Shown: in pieces, positions 1 to 8,961 of the stretch
Numbering within the stretch: the stretch's first letter is position 1
How the letters are laid out: each line of letters starts with the position of its first letter
DNA from: Acinetobacter sp. ANC 4173
GTDB taxonomy: Bacteria > Pseudomonadota > Gammaproteobacteria > Pseudomonadales > Moraxellaceae
Assembly (NCBI RefSeq): GCF_004331255.1
Contig: NZ_SJOF01000012.1
Span: 62,001 to 126,000 of the forward strand
Length of the DNA stretch: 64,000 bases
Direction of reading: 5' to 3'
Notes under the pieces: generated by a model
What the model was told of the DNA's origin: nothing
Database searches by the model: none
Seen by the model: only the letters and a program-made list of their open reading frames with translations
Program-made: the position numbers and the translations under genes

Positions 1-1
1 A

Positions 2-505
2 CTTGGTGATGTAATGAAAGAATCGATTACTGCAGCCATGACCGTCGTGCGTACGCGTGCAGATGAATTAGGCATCGAGTCGACACGCTTCGAAGAAACC
101 GATGTTCACGTTCACTTACCAGAAGGTGCAACACCAAAAGATGGCCCTTCTGCTGGTTTAGCGTTAACGACGGCATTGGTTTCTGCTTTCACAGGCATTC
201 CAATTCGCCCTGATATTGCCATGACAGGTGAAACCAGTCTCGGTGGTCGTGCAATGCGCATTGGTGGCTTGAAAGAAAAACTTCTGGCTGCACACCGTGG
301 TGGAATTAAGCTGGTCTTCATTCCTCAAGACAACGTCCGTGATTTATCTGAAATCCCTGACAATGTTAAAGAAGGTTTAGAGATTAAAGCGGTGAAATCG
401 ATTGATGAAATTTTACCACTAGCGTTGACATCTATGCCTGAGCCTTTGGTCAAAGCACCAATAGTGAAAGCGGTCGATGAAGGCAAAAAAGCTGCACGCC
501 ACTAA
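2..505 (+). CDS. lon: Lon ATP-dependent protease, C-terminal part (5' end outside window)
   Basis: This is the proteolytic domain of Lon, the cytosolic AAA+ protease that degrades misfolded and regulatory proteins. The reading frame is open to the left edge, so the ATPase part and start codon lie outside the window. The catalytic serine is seen in GPSAG and the catalytic lysine in GGLKEK, about 41 residues later, as in the Ser-Lys dyad of the family. The segment GDVMKES at the window start matches the linker before the protease domain. The protein ends with a short Lys/Ala-rich tail, and an intrinsic terminator follows 15 bases after the stop. An in-frame ATG at 14 is an internal methionine, not a start. 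Confidence 0.96.
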   Translation, partial: LGDVMKESITAAMTVVRTRADELGIESTRFEETDVHVHLPEGATPKDGPSAGLALTTALVSAFTGIPIRPDIAMTGETSLGGRAMRIGGLKEKLLAAHRGGIKLVFIPQDNVRDLSEIPDNVKEGLEIKAVKSIDEILPLALTSMPEPLVKAPIVKAVDEGKKAARH

Positions 506-517
506 TTTAATATCATA

Positions 518-547
518 AAAAAAGAGAGCTTCGGCTCTCTTTTTTTT
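518..547 (+). terminator. Intrinsic terminator after lon
   Basis: The hairpin arms AAGAGAGC and GCTCTCTT surround a short TTCG loop and run into a T tract. It lies just downstream of the lon stop codon. Confidence 0.9.
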
Positions 548-636
548 ATTACAATTTACTGTAGAGAACACCACACATCTTTATGCTTTTATTTCCTACA
601 ATAATTCGATCAAGGGATAGATGTAGGACCATTAAA

Positions 637-1017
637 ATGAAAAACCCTGTCGGATGGTTTGAAATTTATGTCGATGACATAGCCCGAGCCAAACAATTTT
701 ATGAAGCAGTATTTAATATTCAACTCTCTGAACTGACTCCTCCTTCTGAGGGTAACTCGCTTCAAATGTGGGCTTTCCCATCGGATATGCAAGCCTATGG
801 TGCTTCTGGCGCTTTGGTGAAAATGTCAGGTATCGCCGCGGGTGGGAATAGCACATTAATCTATTTTTCATGTGAAGACTGTGCAGATGAAGCTGCTCGA
901 ATTGCTGATGCGGGTGGCAAAATCCATGAAACAAAAACTTCCATTGCTGAGTACGGATTTATTGTTTTAGCTTTTGATACAGAAGGAAATATGATTGGTT
1001 TACATTCCATGAAGTAA
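637..1017 (+). CDS. VOC-family (glyoxalase/bleomycin-resistance fold) protein
   Basis: This 126-residue single-domain protein has the vicinal-oxygen-chelate fold. The N-terminus GWFEIYVDDIARAKQFYEAVF and the end EGNMIGLHS are typical of this superfamily, which includes glyoxalases, dioxygenases and antibiotic-binding proteins. The substrate cannot be named. An in-frame ATG exists at 583, but the methionine at 637 directly precedes the conserved KNPVGWFEIYV start and has an AGGA element about 9 bases upstream, so 637 is preferred. It appears monocistronic, lying between the lon terminator and a tandem hairpin near 1187-1241. Confidence 0.85.
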   Translation: MKNPVGWFEIYVDDIARAKQFYEAVFNIQLSELTPPSEGNSLQMWAFPSDMQAYGASGALVKMSGIAAGGNSTLIYFSCEDCADEAARIADAGGKIHETKTSIAEYGFIVLAFDTEGNMIGLHSMK

Positions 1018-1186
1018 ACCAGCGTATCATAAATACGTTAAGATTATCGTGTGTTGCGACTTTGAGTATTAAGCAAGTTTCCTTTCACAAATTAGACTTG
1101 AAAAAAACAGAAAAAAGCCCCATATATATTAGTAAGAATGCATATGTGCTGTATGTTTCTTATTCCTAAAGGTTATCTGTTTCTCC

Positions 1187-1241
1187 AGGCAGATAATCTT
1201 TTGATCGCAGTCCTTACACTATTCAAGGACTGCGTTTTTTA
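1187..1241 (+). terminator. Tandem hairpins ending in a T tract
   Basis: The first hairpin pairs GGTTATCTG with CAGATAATC and is followed by TTTT. The second has perfect 10-bp arms, CGCAGTCCTT and AAGGACTGCG, and is followed by TTTTTT. The second is a strong rho-independent terminator on the plus strand. It sits 170 bases beyond the VOC stop, which is far for a simple terminator, so the 1018-1241 stretch may encode a small structured RNA. No other gene is seen between 1018 and 1300. Confidence 0.75.
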
Positions 1242-1300
1242 TTGTTATTCTTTATCTTTTCTACACAAATAATGATCTAGCCCACTTTATCTTAAATCAC

Positions 1301-2239
1301 TTACTTCAATATCGTTTGCACCAACCCATCAATCACTTGGGTCATCTTTTCAAGATTTAAAGTCTTTAATGTGTCCGCAGCCGTATGATAATTCTTATTC
1401 CGATAAAAGGCCGTATCGGTCACCATAATGGCAGGAATATCATAATTCCAATAATTGCTATGGCTGGAAAAATTTAGTCCTGGAGTAAATGATGGTGCGA
1501 CCAAACGCTGACATTCCAATTGCTGCATGGCAGCACAAAAATTCTCACCAAGCCCACGCGAATCGATATCACTTACCGCTGCAATAAAGTTGCCATGGCT
1601 TGGATAAATCCATTTCAATCCAACAGGATATTCCTGCGCCTGTGCTGCATCGTAGAAGCCAATCATTTCTAGAATATAAACCCCTCGAATCTTATCCCGC
1701 TGTGCTTGTACCGACTTGGCATGTACATAACTGCCCATATATTCAGTATTGGTATACGGAGGCTCTTCAAGTGTGTAAAAAGCAAATTCTACATTATGGT
1801 TCAGGTGGCTTTTTTCCTGTGACAAAATACGAGCCGCTTCAATCACTCCTGCGACCCCAGATGCATTATCATCTGCTCCCTGTAATTGACCGAATACATC
1901 ATAATGCGCGCCAACAATGACTTTTTCGGCAGCGCCCACATTTAATGAACAGACCACGTTGCGATAATTCTGCCGATTCACAATATAATTCTGGAATTGA
2001 CAGGGAATACCAAACAGACGCATTTGCTCTTTAATCCAAGCCGAAACGCGATTTAATTCGGCAGTATTTTGATGATTCCGAAATGAACCAGTACCAATAA
2101 TCTGTTGTAAATAGACTTGTACATTCTGGACGTCAGCTTGTTGGCTTATGGCGGAATTGGCCTGACTCTGCGTAACCATCGAAATAGTTACTATCAGTAA
2201 CCCCACCCAACCTACTTTTAAAAATTTATTCCTTTTCAT
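1301..2239 (-). CDS. Secreted M28-family zinc aminopeptidase-like peptidase
   Basis: This 312-residue protein has an N-terminal signal sequence (basic start, hydrophobic residues 9-22, cleavage probably after QANS). The M28 metallopeptidase pattern of di-zinc exopeptidases is present: AHYD (His112, Asp114), GADDNASG (Asp123/124), LEE (Glu158/159) and NYHTAADT near the C-terminus (His285). It probably acts in the periplasm or outside the cell and releases N-terminal amino acids, but the substrate is unknown. It is monocistronic and convergent with the VOC gene. The start ATG is followed directly by the lysine-rich signal peptide, which supports the choice of start. Confidence 0.88.
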   Translation of the reverse strand: MKRNKFLKVGWVGLLIVTISMVTQSQANSAISQQADVQNVQVYLQQIIGTGSFRNHQNTAELNRVSAWIKEQMRLFGIPCQFQNYIVNRQNYRNVVCSLNVGAAEKVIVGAHYDVFGQLQGADDNASGVAGVIEAARILSQEKSHLNHNVEFAFYTLEEPPYTNTEYMGSYVHAKSVQAQRDKIRGVYILEMIGFYDAAQAQEYPVGLKWIYPSHGNFIAAVSDIDSRGLGENFCAAMQQLECQRLVAPSFTPGLNFSSHSNYWNYDIPAIMVTDTAFYRNKNYHTAADTLKTLNLEKMTQVIDGLVQTILK

Positions 2240-2392
2240 TTATTATTATTCCACCGTCATCACAATTTTTTTCATTCTTAAAGAGCATTAATGCAACAGC
2301 CAGTAATTATTTTCAACTGCAAAATGTATATCCACATTGGTTTGTGCTATTTCGACGCTATAATTCTGCTGAATTAGCATGTGATGCCAGAT

Positions 2393-2875
2393 ATGAAAAT
2401 ACGAATTCTGACCATCGGTCAAAAAATGCCAGCTTGGGTTCTGACGGGTTTTGAAGATTATTTCAAACGAATTCAACCCTTTGTACAGACTCAAATTATT
2501 GAGCTACCAATGGCAAAGCGTGGAAAAAATGATTCTGAAGCAGATATTTTAAAATATCGACAAATTGAAGGTGATTGCATTTTAAATGCGCTCAAACAGA
2601 ATGAAACCCTCATCGCACTTGAAGTGGGTGGTCGTGAGTTCAGCACTGAAAAACTGGCCGATACCATGAAGTCTTGGATGTTGGAAGGCAATGATGTTGC
2701 CTTAGCGATTGGTGGACCAGATGGTCATTCTGAAGCGGTACGTAAAGCAGCCGCATGGCATTGGTCGTTATCAAAACTGACCTTGCCACACCCATTGGTG
2801 CGTGTCATGCTGATTGAACAGTTATATCGAGCTATGAGTATTAATCACAATCATCCCTATCATCGAGCAGGTTAA
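2393..2875 (+). CDS. rlmH: 23S rRNA pseudouridine-1915 N3-methyltransferase RlmH
   Basis: RlmH is a small SPOUT methyltransferase that methylates pseudouridine 1915 in helix 69 of 23S rRNA on the 70S ribosome, using S-adenosylmethionine. The 160-residue protein begins MKIRILTIGQKMPAWV and contains AIGGPDGHS, the SAM-binding knot segment. It ends with the conserved SINHNHPYHRAG tail. In-frame GTG (2381) and ATG (2384) codons lie just upstream, but the family start MKIR corresponds to 2393. No strong ribosome-binding site separates these options. The gene stands alone between the divergent peptidase and the downstream dioxygenase. Confidence 0.95.
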   Translation: MKIRILTIGQKMPAWVLTGFEDYFKRIQPFVQTQIIELPMAKRGKNDSEADILKYRQIEGDCILNALKQNETLIALEVGGREFSTEKLADTMKSWMLEGNDVALAIGGPDGHSEAVRKAAAWHWSLSKLTLPHPLVRVMLIEQLYRAMSINHNHPYHRAG

Positions 2876-2990
2876 ACTCACCTCGCATCATTCTATAATT
2901 GCAACAATACGTTGAATAGAAACTCTTTATTCAATTATTCGTATTTGGCATGATGAACATATTCTCTTATTCAAATTTAGGCGCAAGACT

Positions 2991-3767
2991 ATGAATCTAC
3001 AAACTTTACCAGGTTTATTTATTTCACATGGATCTCCCATGCTTGCGCTTAATCCTGAACAAGTCGGCCCAGCTTTACACCGTTTAAGCTTAAATCTCCC
3101 GACACCCAAAGCGATTGTCGTGATGTCTGCACACTGGGAAAGTCAGGCACTTGAAGTTAATACGGGCATCCGACCAGAAACATGGCATGATTTTCGTGGT
3201 TTTCCCCCTGCACTATATGAAATTCGCTATCCTGCTCCGGGTGACCCTCAACTTGCCGAAGATATTTTAAAGCGCCTGTCCGATGCAGGATTTGATGCGC
3301 ATGCCAACAATAGCCGTCCGCGTGATCATGGCGTGTGGATGCCATTACTCCACATGTTCCCAAATGCAGATATTCCAGTGGTTGAAATTTCACTACCCAT
3401 GCACATGTCCGCAGAACAGATTTATCAAATTGGGCAAACCCTTTCAGCATTACGGGAGCAACAAGTTTTGCTGATTGGTTCGGGCAGTATTACCCACAAT
3501 TTGTCTGAATTGTCATGGCATGGGGAATCGCAGGATGTACCTGTATGGGCTTCCACCTTCCGTAATTACGTGGTTCAAAAACTGACGCATCAAGACTATG
3601 ACGCTATATTAGATTGGAACAGTATTCCTTATGTACAGCGCAATCATCCAACCCTAGAACATTTTGCGCCTTTATTTTTTGCAATGGGTACGGGCACACG
3701 CTTTAATATTGTGCATAGCAGTTTCACAATGGGTTCATTGGGAATGGATATTTACCGTTTTGACTAA
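2991..3767 (+). CDS. ygiD: DODA-type extradiol ring-opening dioxygenase (YgiD-like)
   Basis: This 258-residue protein belongs to the LigB/DODA superfamily of metal-dependent extradiol dioxygenases. YgiD of E. coli converts L-DOPA to 4,5-seco-DOPA. Candidate metal and active-site histidines are His13 in ISHGSP, His48 in MSAHWES, His113 in RDHGVW and His219/His224 in NHPTLEH. The length matches the family. No aromatic-pathway partner lies next to it, so the natural substrate is unclear. It is followed by a strong hairpin with a T tract. The function is assigned from the family, not from context. Confidence 0.88.
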   Translation: MNLQTLPGLFISHGSPMLALNPEQVGPALHRLSLNLPTPKAIVVMSAHWESQALEVNTGIRPETWHDFRGFPPALYEIRYPAPGDPQLAEDILKRLSDAGFDAHANNSRPRDHGVWMPLLHMFPNADIPVVEISLPMHMSAEQIYQIGQTLSALREQQVLLIGSGSITHNLSELSWHGESQDVPVWASTFRNYVVQKLTHQDYDAILDWNSIPYVQRNHPTLEHFAPLFFAMGTGTRFNIVHSSFTMGSLGMDIYRFD

Positions 3768-3780
3768 TCCTTTCCAAACA

Positions 3781-3829
3781 TTAAAGAAATGAATACAAAT
3801 GTTGTACATGTATTCATTTCTTTTTTTTA
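3781..3829 (+). terminator. Intrinsic terminator after the DODA dioxygenase
   Basis: A long inverted repeat (AAGAAATGAATACA and TGTATTCATTTCTT) is followed by eight T residues, directly after the stop at 3767. Confidence 0.88.
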
Positions 3830-3883
3830 TTAATCATTTAACCTTTAGTTTTGTATCTATCTAACTTAAGTGTTAATTCTAAA

Positions 3884-4654
3884 ATGAAATTGAAATACCT
3901 TTTACTTGCTTTGTTGCCTTTTTCTCTTGCTGCTTGCCAATCAATTCAAGCACCATCAAATTTGGATCAAGCCGTGAATGTACAATCGATTCCTGATCAA
4001 AATAAAACACTTGCTGCCTATGAATGGATCAGCACCACATCGACCACGCCAAAACCTTTAAAGCTGTCGTTTAATGCTCAAGGACAGTTGTCCGTAAAAA
4101 CTAGCTGTAACGGTTTAGGTACGAGCTGGAAAATTGAAGGTGACAAAATTGTCACAGGTGCAATGATGGGCACGCAAATGGCTTGTGCTGAACCCGCGAT
4201 GCAACAAGAACGCTTAGCCGCAGATTTACTCGGTCAACGTTCAATTCAATTTACGTTGAATAGCCAAAATGTAGAAGCACCTACCTTGACACTGGTCTCT
4301 GCGAAAGGAGAAAAACATGTCTTTGTTGGGAAAATGACACCTGAAACCAAATACCAATCTCAAGGTGAAACCATCTTTTTAGAAATTTCACCAGAAACAA
4401 AGACCTGTTCCGCAGGTGTCGCTCGTATTGAATGCTTACAAGTTCGTGAAATCAAATATGATGACAAAGGTATAAAAACAGCTGTCGATAAAAATTGGAC
4501 TTTATTCTACGACCATATCGAAGGCTATACTCACGATTCTAAAACCCGCCAAATTGTTCGCGTAAAACGTTTTGAACGTCGAAACCCTGCTGCGGACCAA
4601 TCTAAATATGCTTATGTGAAAGACATGGTTATTGAAACCGAAACTGTAAAATAA
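3884..4654 (+). CDS. META and DUF4377 domain lipoprotein
   Basis: This 256-residue lipoprotein has a lipobox ending LAAC near residue 18. The first half is a META/HslJ-like domain (TSCNGLGTSWKIEG and MMGTQMACAEPAMQQE are characteristic). The second half resembles DUF4377 and carries two cysteines about ten residues apart. HslJ-type proteins sit in the outer membrane and have been linked to heat or antibiotic stress; the exact role is unknown. A TTG at 3851 could start a longer frame, but the ATG at 3884 begins the signal peptide (MKLKYLLLALLPFSLAAC), so it is chosen. The gene is monocistronic and ends at a bidirectional terminator shared with gdhA. Confidence 0.85.
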   Translation: MKLKYLLLALLPFSLAACQSIQAPSNLDQAVNVQSIPDQNKTLAAYEWISTTSTTPKPLKLSFNAQGQLSVKTSCNGLGTSWKIEGDKIVTGAMMGTQMACAEPAMQQERLAADLLGQRSIQFTLNSQNVEAPTLTLVSAKGEKHVFVGKMTPETKYQSQGETIFLEISPETKTCSAGVARIECLQVREIKYDDKGIKTAVDKNWTLFYDHIEGYTHDSKTRQIVRVKRFERRNPAADQSKYAYVKDMVIETETVK

Positions 4655-4661
4655 GCACATA

Positions 4662-4695
4662 TAAAAAAGCCGATGCAATTGCATCGGCTTTTTTT
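4662..4695. terminator. Bidirectional terminator between the META lipoprotein and gdhA
   Basis: The perfect palindrome GCCGATGCAATTGCATCGGC is flanked by A6 on the left and T7 on the right, so it can stop transcription from both convergent genes. Confidence 0.9.
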
Positions 4696-4719
4696 ATCTA
4701 AACTACTACTTATTCAGTC

Positions 4720-6066
4720 TTAGAACACACCCTGTGACAGCATCGCATCGGCAACTTTTACAAAGCCTGCAATATTGGCACCATCCACATAATTAATGCT
4801 ACCGTCTGCTTTCGTGCCATATTTAACACAATTGCGGTGGATGTCTTTCATAATTGCATGTAAGCGCTCATCGACTTCTTCGAAACCCCAACCTAGACGC
4901 AATGCATTTTGTGACATTTCTAGACCTGAAGTTGCCACACCACCTGCATTGGATGCCTTACCTGGTGCATACAGAATTTTCGCTGCAACAAATTTTTCAA
5001 CAGCATCGAGGGTTGAAGGCATATTGGCACCTTCTGCAACACAGAAAACACCATTAGCCAATAATACCTCTGCATCTTCACCCGTCAATTCATTCTGAGT
5101 TGCACAGGGTAAAGCGATATCACAAGGAATCCCCCAAGGGCGTTTGCCTTCTAAATATTCAAATCCATGCTTAGAGGCAAATTCAGAAATACGTCCACGG
5201 GCTTCATTTTTCAAATGCATCACTTCTGCTAGAAGTTCGTCAGTAAAACCATCTTTGACATAAACGGTACCATTCGAATCAGAGAGTGATACGACTTTTG
5301 CACCCAAGAACATGGCTTTTTCCGCAGCAAATTGCGCGACATTGCCTGAACCTGAAATGGTCACGATTTTCCCTTGAAAACTGTCACCACGTGTTTTTAG
5401 CATTTCTTCAGCAAAGTATACTGTGCCATAACCCGTTGCTTCTGGACGTGCCAAAGAGCCACCAAATGCCAAGCCTTTGCCTGTAAATACACAAGAGGTG
5501 TCATTACTGAGCTTTTTCATCATCCCAGCCATATAACCCACTTCACGACCGCCAACACCAATATCTCCAGCAGGAATATCAGTGTTAGAACCTAAGTGAC
5601 GGTATAGCTCAATCATTAATGCTTGGCAGAAACGCATAATTTCGCCTTCTGACTTCCCTTTAGGGTCAAAGTCAGAACCGCCTTTTCCGCCACCCATAGG
5701 CAACGTTGTTAAGGCATTTTTAAAAGTCTGTTCAAAACCCAAGAATTTCAAAATGGATAAATTGACAGAGGGATGGAAACGCATCCCCCCCTTAAATGGA
5801 CCAATTGCTGAGTTGTATTGAACACGAAATGCTCGATTTACATGGGTGTTGCCTTGATCATCTACCCATGACACGCGGAATTGGATGGCACGTTCTGGTT
5901 CAATTAAACGCTCAAGTAATCCATGTGCTGCATATTTTGGGTTCTTTTCAATGAATGGCCACAGACTGGTCATCACCTCTTCTACCGCTTGTAGAAACTC
6001 GGGTTGGTGTGCATCACGTGTTTTTACGTAATCCAAAAAGTCGTTTAGGCTACTGTATTTCAACAC
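4720..6066 (-). CDS. gdhA: NADP-specific glutamate dehydrogenase
   Basis: GdhA makes L-glutamate from 2-oxoglutarate, ammonia and NADPH in the cytosol, the low-affinity route of ammonia assimilation. The 448-residue length is that of the hexameric bacterial NADP enzyme. Visible motifs are GPFKGGMRFHP (Lys92), LPMGGGKGG (substrate lysine 128), DIPAGDIGVGGREVGYM and a Rossmann loop GSGNVAQ near 239-245. The start is a GTG at 6066, with GAGGA five to nine bases upstream; no in-frame ATG lies nearby. The gene is divergent from rsxB across a 338-base AT-rich spacer. That spacer carries TAACGTGATA at 6178, which resembles repeats found beside the trpS-linked RNA. Confidence 0.97.
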   Translation of the reverse strand: MLKYSSLNDFLDYVKTRDAHQPEFLQAVEEVMTSLWPFIEKNPKYAAHGLLERLIEPERAIQFRVSWVDDQGNTHVNRAFRVQYNSAIGPFKGGMRFHPSVNLSILKFLGFEQTFKNALTTLPMGGGKGGSDFDPKGKSEGEIMRFCQALMIELYRHLGSNTDIPAGDIGVGGREVGYMAGMMKKLSNDTSCVFTGKGLAFGGSLARPEATGYGTVYFAEEMLKTRGDSFQGKIVTISGSGNVAQFAAEKAMFLGAKVVSLSDSNGTVYVKDGFTDELLAEVMHLKNEARGRISEFASKHGFEYLEGKRPWGIPCDIALPCATQNELTGEDAEVLLANGVFCVAEGANMPSTLDAVEKFVAAKILYAPGKASNAGGVATSGLEMSQNALRLGWGFEEVDERLHAIMKDIHRNCVKYGTKADGSINYVDGANIAGFVKVADAMLSQGVF

Positions 6067-6404
6067 TTCATCCTCAGCAATTTATGAATCAAAATAGGTC
6101 AAAATTAAATTAAGTGATAAATTTTGGCGCAAAACATTAAATACTTTTTATCTACCTTCCACAATATTTATTTAAAATAACGTGATATTTTCAATATATA
6201 ACAAATAATTATTTCAACTATTACTCATAGTTAGTCATTTTCATTTATCAACTCAGACTTAATAATCCACCTTTTTTTGCACCATATAAACACATTTAAT
6301 GCATTAATTTGGAACACAAGATTAATCACCTGAATCATGCTAAAATTCAGGAAAATTTGACTCTATCTCTCTAATCCTGTTCTAAAGACAGGCGTGGTTT
6401 TCGC
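6067..6404. promoter_or_regulatory. Divergent gdhA / rsxB promoter region
   Basis: This AT-rich spacer has no coding potential. It must contain the promoters of gdhA (minus) and rsxB (plus). A TAACGTGATA motif lies at 6178-6187 and short T runs are frequent. No promoter boxes could be assigned with confidence. Confidence 0.5.
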
Positions 6405-7196
6405 ATGATTTCGCAAATTGCTCTCATTCAACGCATCGACGCGCTACTTCCCCAAACTCAATGTGGTTTATGTGGTCATCGAGATGGTTGCCTTCCCTAC
6501 GCCAAAGCGATTGCAGAAGGAGAAACAGCCAATAAATGCGTCCCAGGTGGACAGCCTGTGGCTGATGCTTTAGCTGAATTGTTACAACGTCCATCGCTAA
6601 AAGCTGAGGAAAGCGTATGGCCACTTCAATCGGATGGTCGTCCACAACGAATGAAAGCCATTATTCGAGAAGATGAATGTATTGGTTGTACCAAATGTAT
6701 TAGTGCATGCCCTGTCGATGCGATTATCGGATCGGGTAAACTCATGCATAGTGTGTTGACTGATTTGTGCACGGGCTGTGAACTTTGTATTCCGCCCTGT
6801 CCAGTTGACTGTATTGATTTAGTCGAAGACTTGAATAGCTTACCCAACGAAATTGAGCGTACAACTGAACAAAACGATCTACGCCAGCGCTACTATGCTC
6901 ATATTCAGCGTGAAGAAACTCGTCGCTTGCAGCGTAAGGGTCCTGTAGTCCGTGCCGAAATTGATACAGCATTATTTGCTCAATTCTCTACTCAACTTGA
7001 CTCTGTACCCGTGATTGAAGTTGCCGATAAAACACCTACTGTCACTCAACAAGATGCCAAATCAACTATTGAGCTAGCAAAATTACGAACACAAATTAAA
7101 AAGTTAGAAAAACAACTCAGCGTTCGTGAAGATGTAACCAAGCGCGCTCAATTGCTGACATTGACCGAACAACTCAATGCATGGCAAGGGGTTTAA
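6405..7196 (+). CDS. rsxB: Orphan RsxB/RnfB-like iron-sulphur protein
   Basis: RnfB/RsxB carries electrons in the membrane Rnf/Rsx complex. This 263-residue version has the Fes-type cluster near the N-terminus (Cys20, Cys23, Cys29, Cys45) and two 4Fe-4S ferredoxin motifs, [12 protein letters not shown] (from 92) and [12 protein letters not shown] (from 122). It then has a charged tail that looks coiled-coil. It lacks the hydrophobic N-terminal anchor of canonical RnfB, and no rsxA, C, D, G or E gene is nearby. It may therefore be soluble and serve another partner. It lies two bases before nth, an iron-sulphur DNA glycosylase, which suggests co-transcription and perhaps a link to cluster repair or delivery (inference). 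Confidence 0.85.
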   Translation: MISQIALIQRIDALLPQTQCGLCGHRDGCLPYAKAIAEGETANKCVPGGQPVADALAELLQRPSLKAEESVWPLQSDGRPQRMKAIIREDECIGCTKCISACPVDAIIGSGKLMHSVLTDLCTGCELCIPPCPVDCIDLVEDLNSLPNEIERTTEQNDLRQRYYAHIQREETRRLQRKGPVVRAEIDTALFAQFSTQLDSVPVIEVADKTPTVTQQDAKSTIELAKLRTQIKKLEKQLSVREDVTKRAQLLTLTEQLNAWQGV

Positions 7197-7198
7197 AC

Positions 7199-7897
7199 AT
7201 GACAACTAAAACGCCTACCGTTAAAAACATGACCAAGAAGCAAATTCAAACCTTCTTTGAACGTTTACGCGATCAACGTCCGAATCCAACCACTGAATTA
7301 AACTTTTCTACGCCGTTTGAGTTATTAGTTGCGGTAACCCTTTCGGCTCAGGCCACTGACGTGAGTGTCAATAAAGCCACGGATAAATTGTTTCCCGTTG
7401 CCAATACTCCTGAAACCATTTTGGGACTGGGTGTCGAAGGGCTCAAGCAATATATCAGAACCATTGGTTTATATAATTCCAAAGCTGAAAATGTCATTAA
7501 AACCTGCCAAATTTTAATTGAACGACATAACAGTCAAGTGCCGAATAATCGTGCCGACTTAGAAGCTTTACCTGGCGTTGGACGTAAAACTGCAAATGTG
7601 GTGTTGAATACTGCATTCGGACATCCCACCATGGCGGTTGATACGCATATTTTTCGATTAGGCAATCGGACAGGTTTGGCAGTAGGAAAAAATGTTCTCG
7701 AAGTTGAGCACCGACTGGTCAAAGTTATTCCTAAAGAATTTATGGTCGATGCGCACCACTGGCTGATTTTACATGGTCGTTACTGCTGTATCGCACGTAA
7801 ACCCAAGTGTGCCGAATGCGTGGTGTCAGATGTATGTAATTGGCCAGAGCGTTTTGAATTTGGCGCAGCACGCGCAATTCCTGTTAATAACGTTTAA
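7199..7897 (+). CDS. nth: Endonuclease III (DNA glycosylase/AP lyase)
   Basis: Nth removes oxidised pyrimidines and cleaves abasic sites in base-excision repair. The 232-residue protein has the helix-hairpin-helix LPGVGRKTANVVL with the catalytic lysine, the catalytic aspartate in AVDTHIFR, and a C-terminal 4Fe-4S cluster with the spacing Cys-x6-Cys-x2-Cys-x5-Cys. An upstream in-frame ATG at 7181 overlaps the end of rsxB. The ATG at 7199 has AAGGGG about 8 bases upstream and is the better start. The pair rsxB-nth is tightly spaced and likely one transcript. Confidence 0.96.
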   Translation: MTTKTPTVKNMTKKQIQTFFERLRDQRPNPTTELNFSTPFELLVAVTLSAQATDVSVNKATDKLFPVANTPETILGLGVEGLKQYIRTIGLYNSKAENVIKTCQILIERHNSQVPNNRADLEALPGVGRKTANVVLNTAFGHPTMAVDTHIFRLGNRTGLAVGKNVLEVEHRLVKVIPKEFMVDAHHWLILHGRYCCIARKPKCAECVVSDVCNWPERFEFGAARAIPVNNV

Positions 7898-7948
7898 GGA
7901 GCACAGCGCATCTAGCACAAGATACGCTGTCATCTCAAAATCACGCTC

Positions 7949-8131
7949 TTATTTTTTAGGCTGTTTTTGTTTCAATTTCGGATGTAACTGATATTGAGGT
8001 TTTTCCGCAGTTTTACTTTCTTCTTTTTGTTTTTGTTGGGTTTCTTTTAACATTTTAAAGCTGATATACAACAAACCAAACAACAGTGCTAAGCAAGCCA
8101 CCACTAAAATGAATAAACCAATTTTTAACAA
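7949..8131 (-). CDS. Small single-span membrane protein, hypothetical
   Basis: This 60-residue protein has one hydrophobic segment (about residues 4-26: IGLFILVVACLALLFGLLYI) and a very basic, Gln/Lys-rich C-terminal half (KQKEESK, HPKLKQKQPKK). The start codon would be TTG, but it is preceded by a good GAGG site about 8 bases away, which supports real translation. It sits between nth and adk, convergent with nth. I do not recognise the family; the topology suggests a cytoplasmic basic tail. Confidence 0.6.
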   Translation of the reverse strand: MLKIGLFILVVACLALLFGLLYISFKMLKETQQKQKEESKTAEKPQYQLHPKLKQKQPKK

Positions 8132-8156
8132 AATCGTATCCTCAAAAAGTTAGGAC

Positions 8157-8197
8157 AAATAAAAAGAGCCCTAATATGACTTAGGACTCTTTTAAAG
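8157..8197. terminator. Terminator downstream of adk
   Basis: Arms AGAGCCCTAA and TTAGGACTCT (one G-T pair) lie between an A5 run and a T4 run. On the minus strand this follows adk at 20 bases beyond its stop. Confidence 0.8.
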
Positions 8198-8216
8198 TCA
8201 AAAACTCAGGCTTGAA

Positions 8217-8888
<672 letters not shown>

Positions 8889-8961
8889 TCATTTAAAACA
8901 ATATGTATGATACTTCGAGCCAACAATTCTGCAGATCTAAACAGTCAGCATGAGTATCTAA

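Noticed and set aside
2288..2494. Minus-strand ORF overlapping the rlmH start
   Set aside because: It overlaps a well recognised gene and has no domain or ribosome-binding site.
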